Source: a virus. From it: a stretch of 36,133 bases of DNA. Positions 6,179 to 12,805 of this stretch are shown one piece after another (the first letter of the stretch is position 1; every line of letters begins with the position of its first letter). The stretch is taken from the IMG/VR virus record IMGVR_UViG_3300031787_000409, positions 1-36,133 of that record, one strand, 5' to 3'. The notes beneath the pieces were generated by a model. The model saw only the letters and a list, made by a program, of their open reading frames with translations. It was not told where the DNA came from and searched no databases. The translations under genes were made by a program, and so were the position numbers.

Positions 6179-8025
6179 TACCTTACTCTTTTAACTAATT
6201 CTGAAATCCAAATGTGCCTACAATATGGCAGGTTTACATCCTTAACTGGGTCATGATACCAACCGCCACGCATTGAAAACGCATCGTAGTTAGGTATTCC
6301 GTATATATCTCCCAAGTCTTTGCTTATGTTTTCGATGTCTTCCTTTGAGAAATAACGTGGGTTAGCCATCATAGCTTGGCAAAAGTCACGGCTTTCTCCT
6401 ATCAATGCAGGCGCATCGGGTCTTAATATATATCTATAACGAATAAACAAATCTTCAAATGTAGGTAGCTTTGTTTTTTCCGCTTTGTCAGTCAACTTCC
6501 ACGCATCTTTGCTGCGCTCTATCATGTTGCTTTGGGCCAAATTGGTTAACGCTTTTTGGATAGTTGTTTTGTCGCTATCTAAAACTTTAACCAAATCTTC
6601 AATGGTTATGTTTGGTGTCTTTTTTATCAGGTCTAAAATACCTTTTTCCAGTTTGTTTAATGCAAAATCCTGCTTACTGAAAACTGTACGTCTAAAACCT
6701 ATTGCCTCGTAACCGTCAACTGGTTCACCATACTTGCTAAATACTTCAAAGTCTGTTTTGTCATTAAACTTTTTAAACTGGTGACACATTTTCAACTCCG
6801 CTGGTTTAACATCGGTTACTTCACTTACAACCTGCAAAGGCTTACGTCCTATTATTTCACGCATCTCGTCTTTAGAAAGTATCTGTGTCAACGTCTGTTC
6901 GCTAAACGATGGCATGATAGGCTCAATAGGTTTAATCTTCAACTTGCCTTTAACAGGTGAGAAAATATTATATACGTACTCTTGTATCTGTTGTTTGGGT
7001 GTTATGTAGGTGTTTTGAAACAAATTGAACGCATCAATCATTTCATTCCTGCCACCTAATTGCCCTTCAGTACGCACACCGAATAACATCGGGCTGGTAA
7101 CTTTATGTCCTACAAATATCTCTTCTTGTATTGTCTTATTTAAAGCGTCATACCGTTTGTCAAAGTCATCCCCATTCAGTGCGATTATTTCAGGCACACG
7201 GTTAGGGTCATCCACAAAGTCAATTACCAAACTACCTGCTGCATCTGTTGGCGTAAACTTGTTTTTCATTCTACGCTCAACTGACTTCATCTCTTCATCG
7301 CTAGGTACTCCATTCTTAAACACAATCATTCGGCTACCTTTGAAACCGTTTTGAATTTCAGCCCTGTGAAAGTTAGCAATCTCCGCATCAGTTATAATAG
7401 CTGGTACTGCGCCTATGTATTCAGGTAGTGTATATGTTTTTATATTCGGTCTATACGACTTAAAATAGAATATAAATTCTGTTTGTTTTTTATCAGGATT
7501 GTACGCTGGTATAGTTTTTATTTCATCAGGTCTTATATTGGTACGTTCCGCTCCGTTTTCGTCTAACCATTCAGCGATGTAAAATTCGGTGTTATCTTCA
7601 TTACTCCTAACCATACAATAATCGATATGGTACAGTTCCGAAAACTCACCCTTTTTACTATTAACGCCTTTAAGGTAAAACCCACCGAATAACAGTTCAT
7701 CCAGTGCCGTTTTATCCATTAAATCATTTAACTTCTCATACGGATTAGGGGCATCAACAAACGCTTGCAATTTAGCTACGTCATCCCCTTCCATTCCGTT
7801 TTGGTCAAACGTAAAACCCTGACCTTTTATGTATAATTGTTTTGATGTGGATATAGCGTTATGTTTCGCACTGCGATTAAATAGCGTTACAAGAAATTGT
7901 GGATAGTCATTTGTTTCTCCATACTTCACCCACTTTTGTTTGCCGTTTTTCTTTGGCTCTACAAAGGCTGGTACTTTGTTATTGTCAAACTTTACGACTA
8001 TTGTGCTGTTCTTAAAATCAGTCAT
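6178..8025 (-). CDS. Portal protein with winged-helix and MuF-like C-terminal extension
   Basis: 615 residues. Residues about 1-390 look like an HK97/SPP1-type portal: NDYPQFLVTLFNRSAKHNAI, the YIKGQGF loop, the IDYCMVR strand, RMKNKF and TSPMLFGVR followed by the long stem helix. The portal ring is the DNA channel and tail docking site. After about 440 a winged-helix-like section appears (LEKGILDLIKKTPNITIEDL, TIQKALTNLAQSNMIE). It is followed by a block (ESRDFCQAMM, MRGGWYHDP, LPYCRHIWISE) resembling the C-terminal domain of MuF-type minor head proteins. No separate MuF gene is seen. The fusion reading is inference. Confidence 0.8.
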   Translation of the reverse strand: MTDFKNSTIVVKFDNNKVPAFVEPKKNGKQKWVKYGETNDYPQFLVTLFNRSAKHNAISTSKQLYIKGQGFTFDQNGMEGDDVAKLQAFVDAPNPYEKLNDLMDKTALDELLFGGFYLKGVNSKKGEFSELYHIDYCMVRSNEDNTEFYIAEWLDENGAERTNIRPDEIKTIPAYNPDKKQTEFIFYFKSYRPNIKTYTLPEYIGAVPAIITDAEIANFHRAEIQNGFKGSRMIVFKNGVPSDEEMKSVERRMKNKFTPTDAAGSLVIDFVDDPNRVPEIIALNGDDFDKRYDALNKTIQEEIFVGHKVTSPMLFGVRTEGQLGGRNEMIDAFNLFQNTYITPKQQIQEYVYNIFSPVKGKLKIKPIEPIMPSFSEQTLTQILSKDEMREIIGRKPLQVVSEVTDVKPAELKMCHQFKKFNDKTDFEVFSKYGEPVDGYEAIGFRRTVFSKQDFALNKLEKGILDLIKKTPNITIEDLVKVLDSDKTTIQKALTNLAQSNMIERSKDAWKLTDKAEKTKLPTFEDLFIRYRYILRPDAPALIGESRDFCQAMMANPRYFSKEDIENISKDLGDIYGIPNYDAFSMRGGWYHDPVKDVNLPYCRHIWISELVKRVR

Positions 8026-8437
8026 TGTTATATACTATTGCTGTATTACTTTGTGGGTTATATGTTATTGTACTTGTTGCTTCAGGCACTACCCACACTA
8101 ACCCGTTCTCAACCTCTTTAACTATATCCTGTACCGCTTCACTTGCATTCGTTAATCCTGATGTGCTTTGTAGGTTCGTTTGATAGATGTAGTAATTATA
8201 AAACCCTTCATTCCCTAGTTCCACTTCACCATTTAACGTGTCTGGGTTTGTTGTTTCGGTCACTTCAAACTGATTATACCTGCGTAAATACTGCGAAGTA
8301 TCATTCGCAATGAAGTAATAATCTACATTGGTTTGTTGACTGTTAAAGCAAAATAAATAGATTGGATTAGCAACTGTGCTATTTTCGTAAAGCGTTACGG
8401 TAATAGTGTTTACTTCCCCCTTGTTTATTCTAATCAT
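8018..8437 (-). CDS. Conserved small virion protein upstream of portal
   Basis: 139 residues starting MIRINKGEVNTITVTLYE, beta-rich with many Tyr/Asn (YNYYIYQTNLQ). Proteins with this opening are common next to capsid and portal genes of Bacteroidetes phages and have no assigned function. No membrane or enzyme motif. It overlaps the portal gene by 8 bases. It is the first gene after the strong terminator at 8470-8495 and has the TTTATATTTATA motif 4 bases upstream of its ATG, so it may start a new transcript. A virion role is inferred. Confidence 0.7.
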   Translation of the reverse strand: MIRINKGEVNTITVTLYENSTVANPIYLFCFNSQQTNVDYYFIANDTSQYLRRYNQFEVTETTNPDTLNGEVELGNEGFYNYYIYQTNLQSTSGLTNASEAVQDIVKEVENGLVWVVPEATSTITYNPQSNTAIVYNND

Positions 8438-8440
8438 ACA

Positions 8441-8452
8441 TATAAATATAAA
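8441..8452 (-). promoter_or_regulatory. Conserved late-gene 12-mer (TTTATATTTATA), copy 1
   Basis: Reading on the minus strand, TTTATATTTATA lies a few bases before the ATG of the 139-residue virion gene and just after a terminator. The same 12 bases occur before three other late genes. A promoter element recognised by a phage sigma-like factor is proposed; a translation signal is the alternative. Confidence 0.45.
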
Positions 8453-8469
8453 TGCCCATAAATTTTGCT

Positions 8470-8495
8470 AAAAAGAAAAGGGGCTTTCGCCCCTT
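8470..8495 (-). terminator. Intrinsic terminator after the tail tube-like gene
   Basis: On the minus strand: stem AAGGGGC, GAAA tetraloop, GCCCCTT, then TTCTTTTT. A 7-bp GC-rich stem with a stable loop and a U tract is a textbook rho-independent terminator. It would separate capsid and tail tube transcription from the portal group. Confidence 0.8.
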
Positions 8496-8523
8496 AACCC
8501 AATTAAAACTATGAAAACAAACG

Positions 8524-9042
8524 CTAACTTAATAGCCCGCTAATGATGGTTGATGAAACTTCATTCGCAAATGTTTTTTCCATTGCGCTAAAGGTTAGTT
8601 GATAACCTTGAAATTCATTCATCGCCTGACCTGAATTACCAGAACCTGCCGAAACTTCCATGCCAAAGTTTTTACCAAACAAGAAATAACTGCCGTCTTT
8701 AGTTTCGATTATAACCATTGTGCGGTTTTTAACCAAAGTTTCAAGTTTAACCTGTGTTTCGTATTTTAGTTTAACGAAATTGGCTATTACAGTTTGCTCG
8801 TAAGCTACTGTACCTACGGTAGGGTCAGCTTGTATGGCTTGTGCGAAGTTATTTTGACCACGTGGCTCTAATTCATACTTGTAGAATTTAGTACCACCTG
8901 CTTTAGTGATTGCGGTAACGAATCCGCTCGCATTTTCGGTAACAGCCGTTACGTTGGCGTGTTCAGTTATATACAGGTTTTTAATACCTGCTACTGCATC
9001 TTTGCAGTCTAATGTGTACCCAGTTACTATTGCACAACTCAT
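8524..9042 (-). CDS. Tail tube-like structural protein
   Basis: 172 residues. Its start (MSCAIVTGYTLDCKDAVAGIKNLYI), the mid VKLKYETQVKLETLVKNRTMVII and the C-terminal GYQLTFSAMEKTFANE follow a pattern of small beta-barrel virion proteins found directly after the capsid gene in Bacteroidetes phages. The 'GYxLTFxxxE' ending resembles tail tube proteins. It would stack as hexamers to form the tail tube. It is flanked on both sides by hairpin terminators, which suggests separate dosage control as for a high-copy protein. Tail tube is the best guess; a capsid decoration protein is the alternative. Confidence 0.55.
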   Translation of the reverse strand: MSCAIVTGYTLDCKDAVAGIKNLYITEHANVTAVTENASGFVTAITKAGGTKFYKYELEPRGQNNFAQAIQADPTVGTVAYEQTVIANFVKLKYETQVKLETLVKNRTMVIIETKDGSYFLFGKNFGMEVSAGSGNSGQAMNEFQGYQLTFSAMEKTFANEVSSTIISGLLS

Positions 9043-9047
9043 TTTGA

Positions 9048-9079
9048 AAAATTATTAAAGGGCAGGTGTTACCCTGCCC
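9048..9079 (-). terminator. Terminator or attenuator between capsid and tail tube-like genes
   Basis: Minus strand: GGGCAGG, 6-base loop, CCTGCCC, then TTTAATAATTTTTC. The 7-bp stem is perfect, but the U tract is interrupted, so partial read-through is likely. It follows the major capsid gene stop by 6 bases. Confidence 0.65.
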
Positions 9080-9085
9080 GTGTTA

Positions 9086-10030
9086 TTATAATGTGAAACG
9101 TACTACTTCAGTTGGTATGCCAATTTGAACACCCATTTTGAATTTCATTCTCATGTAAACGGTGTCGTAATCTTCGCTGTACCATACTTTCAACTCCTCA
9201 TCTTCACCCTCACCGTCAACACCCAAGAATAAGTTAGATGTACGTGCAGCGTAAAGTTTGTTAGTACTATTCAGTCCGTCAACTGGTACAATCTTCACGT
9301 TAGTTCCGTGTAAGTAGTATTCGCCCAGTGAATCAGCAGCAGGTACAAAGTTAAACAGGTTAGCGTTAATCAACGCAGTCTGATACAATCTGCTTAAATC
9401 AGTACCCATGAAGATACGCAGGTCAGGCTTGTTCAATATCTGAACTGGTATCGCATTGTAAGTAGCTTGCAATACTGCTATAATGTTTGATACGGTAATT
9501 GCAGTTGCAGGTGTAGCGATAAACGGTGTAGCATTAGCTTGTACAACTCCTGAAGCTGCGCCAATGATTTTAATTAAACCATCAAACTTGTTTAAGAAAT
9601 CCTGCCATGCAGTTGTATCACCTTGCCAAATAGCTTGTTCGATACGTTGACCCTGATTGCCCATTACTGTATTCATGAAAGCCTCATCAATACCGCCCGG
9701 CAATGATTCGTACTGCGAACCCGGTGAAAGTAAAAGCTGGGTGTATTTTGCTTCAAGGTCAGCAACGCACCATGATTTTTCTGACTTTACTTTACCAATG
9801 GTAAGTACACGTGCTGCGATTGTGGTATCGCCTGAAGCATTAACCAGTCCGCAAGTACCGCCTGTCTGCCATACTAAAGTGTCATCTAAATTAGGAAGTT
9901 GGATTGAAGATTTAACCCCTGTTAATTTGCTCATCAATGAAGCCGTTTTAGGCTCAAAGAATGATTTTACGAGCAGCATCTGCTCATTTGTTTTGGTGTA
10001 GTTACTTAAACTACCGACTTGAAATGCCAT
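9086..10030 (-). CDS. Major capsid protein (HK97-fold type)
   Basis: 314 residues. It forms the icosahedral shell. Features fitting a short HK97-fold capsid protein of Bacteroidetes phages are the N-terminal arm (MLLVKSFFEPKTASLMSKL), a GVKSSIQLPNLDD strand, an E-loop-like region with Gly/Ala, the long helix GIDEAFMNTVMGNQGQRIEQAIW (a spine helix), and a C-terminal domain with PDLRIFMGTDLSRLYQ and FLGVDGEGEDEELKVWYSED. It follows the scaffold and protease genes, as is typical, and precedes a terminator hairpin. No delta domain is visible, as the scaffold is a separate gene. Confidence 0.85.
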   Translation of the reverse strand: MAFQVGSLSNYTKTNEQMLLVKSFFEPKTASLMSKLTGVKSSIQLPNLDDTLVWQTGGTCGLVNASGDTTIAARVLTIGKVKSEKSWCVADLEAKYTQLLLSPGSQYESLPGGIDEAFMNTVMGNQGQRIEQAIWQGDTTAWQDFLNKFDGLIKIIGAASGVVQANATPFIATPATAITVSNIIAVLQATYNAIPVQILNKPDLRIFMGTDLSRLYQTALINANLFNFVPAADSLGEYYLHGTNVKIVPVDGLNSTNKLYAARTSNLFLGVDGEGEDEELKVWYSEDYDTVYMRMKFKMGVQIGIPTEVVRFTL

Positions 10031-10058
10031 GTCTTTATTAAATTAAATTGTTAAAAAA

Positions 10059-10646
10059 TTATCTTGATTTGTATTCTGCTATTACTTCAGCGATTGGTCG
10101 CTTTGTAGTTTGCTTTTTCTCGATTCTAAACATACCCGCAGTTGGTTTTACAGGTTCTGCTGCTGGCTCGTTTGCAATGCTTTCTACGATTTCTTTGATT
10201 GCATTAAACTTGCTTTCGGTGTCTGCTTTAGTTGAATTTACAACCTCGTTAACCTCGCTGAATTTGCTTTCGTATTCACCCAGTTTAGTTTCAAGTGCTG
10301 CTACTCTGTCAATCAGTTTAGCAAATTCACCAACGTGATTGGCAAACGCTTTTTCAAACTCGCTAGCCATAGCCTCGTCAACTTCTTTTTTATCCTCTAC
10401 TTCGGTTTCGATTGAAACAACTAAACCACCAACGGTAGATACATAAGTTCCATCTTCAAGTTCGTGCTTACCATCGGGTGCAGGTGTTGTGTTTCCATCT
10501 TCGCTTACAACGAATACGGGCGCACCTTCAACCAGTTCGCCTTCCCATTGAATGATAGTACCGTCTGTTAGTTTAGCATTGCCAAACTCTTTATCCTCAC
10601 CCATTAATAGGGTTTTGATTTTTTCAAATGCCTCTTTGCGTGTCAT
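10059..10646 (-). CDS. Capsid scaffold-like protein
   Basis: 195 residues, acidic. Residues about 20-80 contain a small beta domain with repeated DG..I / DGTYV turns (AKLTDGTIIQWEGELVEG, PAPDGKHELEDG). Residues 85-165 are a long coiled coil (FEKAFANHVGEFAKLIDRVAAL, LGEYESKFSEVNEVV). The C-terminus is basic (KKQTTKRPIAEVIAEYKSR), the usual capsid-binding end of scaffolds. It lies between the prohead protease and the capsid gene. It should guide shell assembly and be cleaved by the protease. The late-gene 12-mer lies upstream at 10662-10673. Confidence 0.75.
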   Translation of the reverse strand: MTRKEAFEKIKTLLMGEDKEFGNAKLTDGTIIQWEGELVEGAPVFVVSEDGNTTPAPDGKHELEDGTYVSTVGGLVVSIETEVEDKKEVDEAMASEFEKAFANHVGEFAKLIDRVAALETKLGEYESKFSEVNEVVNSTKADTESKFNAIKEIVESIANEPAAEPVKPTAGMFRIEKKQTTKRPIAEVIAEYKSR

Positions 10647-10661
10647 GTTATTATGTTTACT

Positions 10662-10673
10662 TATAAATATAAA
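10662..10673 (-). promoter_or_regulatory. Conserved late-gene 12-mer (TTTATATTTATA), copy 2
   Basis: Identical 12-mer in the 47-base gap before the scaffold gene, here about 15 bases upstream of the ATG. The larger distance argues against a simple ribosome-binding role and favours a promoter element. Confidence 0.45.
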
Positions 10674-10693
10674 TGCTTTTATCCGTTGCTTTT

Positions 10694-11275
10694 TTAGTCC
10701 TTAATTTGTTTTACGATGTCAATTATCTGCTCTATAATGGTCACTGGTTTGCGGTCTATCTTCTCCATCCCGAACACTCCCTCAACGCTAAAACCCCTGA
10801 ATTTACCTGTCTTTATAAAGTCGTTCCACACATCCTCGTTGTCTACTTTGTACGAACCAAACCAGCTACCGTCTTTTAGGTTAAAGCCTTGCGGTGAATG
10901 TATGCCCCTTTCGCTGTCAATGATAAAACTTTCAATCATATACACCCCTTCGATAAAGTCTTTTGGGTTGTGCATTGCGTTAACCTCGTGGCCGTATTGT
11001 TTTTTATGAAACTTATTGCGGATGTTGTACACGTCTTCAGCGGTAAACACACCGTAATATTCTCCTAATTCGTCACGTCTGTAAATAGGTAGGTCAGCAA
11101 CCATTAACGCACCGCTTATAATACGCTTTTCGCTGTCTGACTTAAACTGGATGTTATGGTTAAACGCCTGCCAGTTAATCTCTATTGCGGGTGTGTCTAC
11201 CAACGCAACGGCTGTAACTTCGGCTTCATCATTTTCACCTACAACAAAACGGTATATCGGTAATGTATTATCCAT
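10694..11275 (-). CDS. Prohead protease, XkdF-like (peptidase S78-related)
   Basis: 193 residues. The sequence follows XkdF-type putative prohead proteases: VTAVALVDTPAIEIN, KRIISGALMVADLPIYRRD, YYGVFTAEDVYNI, GHEVNAMHNPKDF (candidate catalytic His), ESFIIDSE (candidate Ser) and GSWFGSYKVDNEDVWNDF with FRGFSVEGVF at the end. It would cleave the scaffold and capsid during maturation. It stands directly before the scaffold gene, as expected. The 12-mer TTTATATTTATA is 4 bases upstream of its ATG. Confidence 0.82.
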   Translation of the reverse strand: MDNTLPIYRFVVGENDEAEVTAVALVDTPAIEINWQAFNHNIQFKSDSEKRIISGALMVADLPIYRRDELGEYYGVFTAEDVYNIRNKFHKKQYGHEVNAMHNPKDFIEGVYMIESFIIDSERGIHSPQGFNLKDGSWFGSYKVDNEDVWNDFIKTGKFRGFSVEGVFGMEKIDRKPVTIIEQIIDIVKQIKD

Positions 11276-11279
11276 TGTA

Positions 11280-11291
11280 TATAAATATAAA
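11280..11291 (-). promoter_or_regulatory. Conserved late-gene 12-mer (TTTATATTTATA), copy 3
   Basis: Identical 12-mer between the tape measure gene and the prohead protease gene, 4 bases before the ATG. If it acts as a promoter -10 element, the transcript would begin at or next to the start codon. Confidence 0.45.
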
Positions 11292-11292
11292 T

Positions 11293-12804
11293 TTATCGAA
11301 CCCTTGCTTTTTGCTTAATCATGTTCACCCTTTCTTGTGTGTCTGTGATATCGCTTTCTAGTACGTAAACCCTGCTATCATTTTGACGTATATTCCTAGT
11401 AATTATTGGCTCGTTTGCGTTTTGTATTCTAAATGTAGGTGAAACTGCATTAAAACTTGGCGCACTAGGTGCAGCCGATGAAGGTAGACTACCACCGCCA
11501 CCGCCAAAATTAGGAACTTGTGTATTGGTTATATTTCTTACAGCAGTAATACCAGCCAATGTAGCCGATGCTGCTGCTACTATTGAGAATATGCCTGTCG
11601 GGTCAACTTTTAAACCTTCTGTATACGCTCTGAATGCAGCAACGTAAGTATCTATTGTTGTGCCAGCTATTGCCAATGCTTTACCCTCTGCTGTTGCTTG
11701 ACCTACTAACCCTGATAGTTGTGTAAGTATTTGACCTGAAGATTGAAGTGTTGCAAGTTTGGCCTGCAACTTTCTGTCTTCCATCATCTGTTCAAAGTCT
11801 GCTAGGTCTTTTTCTATTTGTTTCTTTTTGGCTGCGTATTCGTTTGCGCTTATTAATTTATTTTGATGCTGATAACGCAATAGCTGAAGTTCAAGTGCGT
11901 AAAGTTCTTCAGCATCGCTCAAAGTATTTATACCTTCAGCCCTTCGAAGTTCTATTAAATCATTGGCAATATCCTGTTGGTCTTTTAATCTTTTTTCCCT
12001 ATCCTCTTTTGCGAATTTAGTTTCTAGGTCTCTTAATTCGTGTGCAGCATTAATACGTATTTGTTTTTTTAATTCCTCACCTTGTGCTACGGTATATGTT
12101 TCCTCTTTAACTGCTGCATCAATTTCTTCAAGGTTTTTATTCATATTCCGCTTAATGTCTTCCCTTTCTTTTTCTCTACCCCTCATGTTTTCAACTTGCA
12201 GTTCTTTCATTTTCTCCGAATACTTATTGTACTGGTCAAGTGCTTTGGCTGCTGCTTCAGTTGCTGACTTTGTTTTATACCACTCATAAATTAACACACC
12301 CAATGCAGCCACCAACGCTATTATACCTGTGCTGCGTATTGCCTTACCTAAAGTGTTAAATGACGTTACTACCTGCGTTTTAATTACGTTTGATAAAATA
12401 ATAAACTGGTCTTTCATCCCCAACAAACCATTAACACCAGTCGCTAATGCTATCGCACCTTGCGTTCTGTGTATCATTTTTTCAACGTCCTTACTTTCTG
12501 ACCCAAATATTTGCATCGTTCCTTGTAATGCAGTAAACCCATTTACAACTCCACCTAACACACCTGCAAACGCTTGGAACTTTTGTTCAGGGTTAAACGC
12601 TTTAATGGCAGCTTGTGCATCGTCCATCCTGTCACGTAATTCACCTGCACGCTGGGCAGCCCTTGTAAACTCCTTACTACCCACATCAAGCCCTGCCATT
12701 TGCTGCGTTAATTCACGCAACTCCGCACGAACTGACTTTATACTTTGACCGCTATTGCCTGTGTTTACGCTTATGTCATAAATAATATTTTCTTTCTCTG
12801 CCAT
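11293..12804 (-). CDS. Tail tape measure protein (short)
   Basis: 503 residues. An N-terminal coiled part (SIKSVRAELRELTQQMAGLD, EFTRAAQRAGELRDRMDDAQ) leads to hydrophobic segments around 115-130 (GAIALATGVNGLLGM) and 155-175 (STGIIALVAALGVLIYEW). A very long charged coiled coil follows, then a second Ala/Gly-rich hydrophobic stretch (IFSIVAAASATLAGI) and a flexible C-terminus with GGGGGS. Helical content and membrane-like segments are typical of tape measure proteins, which set tail length and help DNA ejection. At about 0.15 nm per residue it predicts a tail near 75 nm (inference). It follows the tail-tip gene by 1 base. Confidence 0.75.
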   Translation of the reverse strand: MAEKENIIYDISVNTGNSGQSIKSVRAELRELTQQMAGLDVGSKEFTRAAQRAGELRDRMDDAQAAIKAFNPEQKFQAFAGVLGGVVNGFTALQGTMQIFGSESKDVEKMIHRTQGAIALATGVNGLLGMKDQFIILSNVIKTQVVTSFNTLGKAIRSTGIIALVAALGVLIYEWYKTKSATEAAAKALDQYNKYSEKMKELQVENMRGREKEREDIKRNMNKNLEEIDAAVKEETYTVAQGEELKKQIRINAAHELRDLETKFAKEDREKRLKDQQDIANDLIELRRAEGINTLSDAEELYALELQLLRYQHQNKLISANEYAAKKKQIEKDLADFEQMMEDRKLQAKLATLQSSGQILTQLSGLVGQATAEGKALAIAGTTIDTYVAAFRAYTEGLKVDPTGIFSIVAAASATLAGITAVRNITNTQVPNFGGGGGSLPSSAAPSAPSFNAVSPTFRIQNANEPIITRNIRQNDSRVYVLESDITDTQERVNMIKQKARVR

Positions 12805-12805
12805 G

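Noticed and set aside
8500-8565. Short plus-strand frame after ATGAAAACAAAC near 8511
   Set aside because: It is only a dozen codons and lies in the 3' untranslated part and end of the minus-strand tube-like gene.
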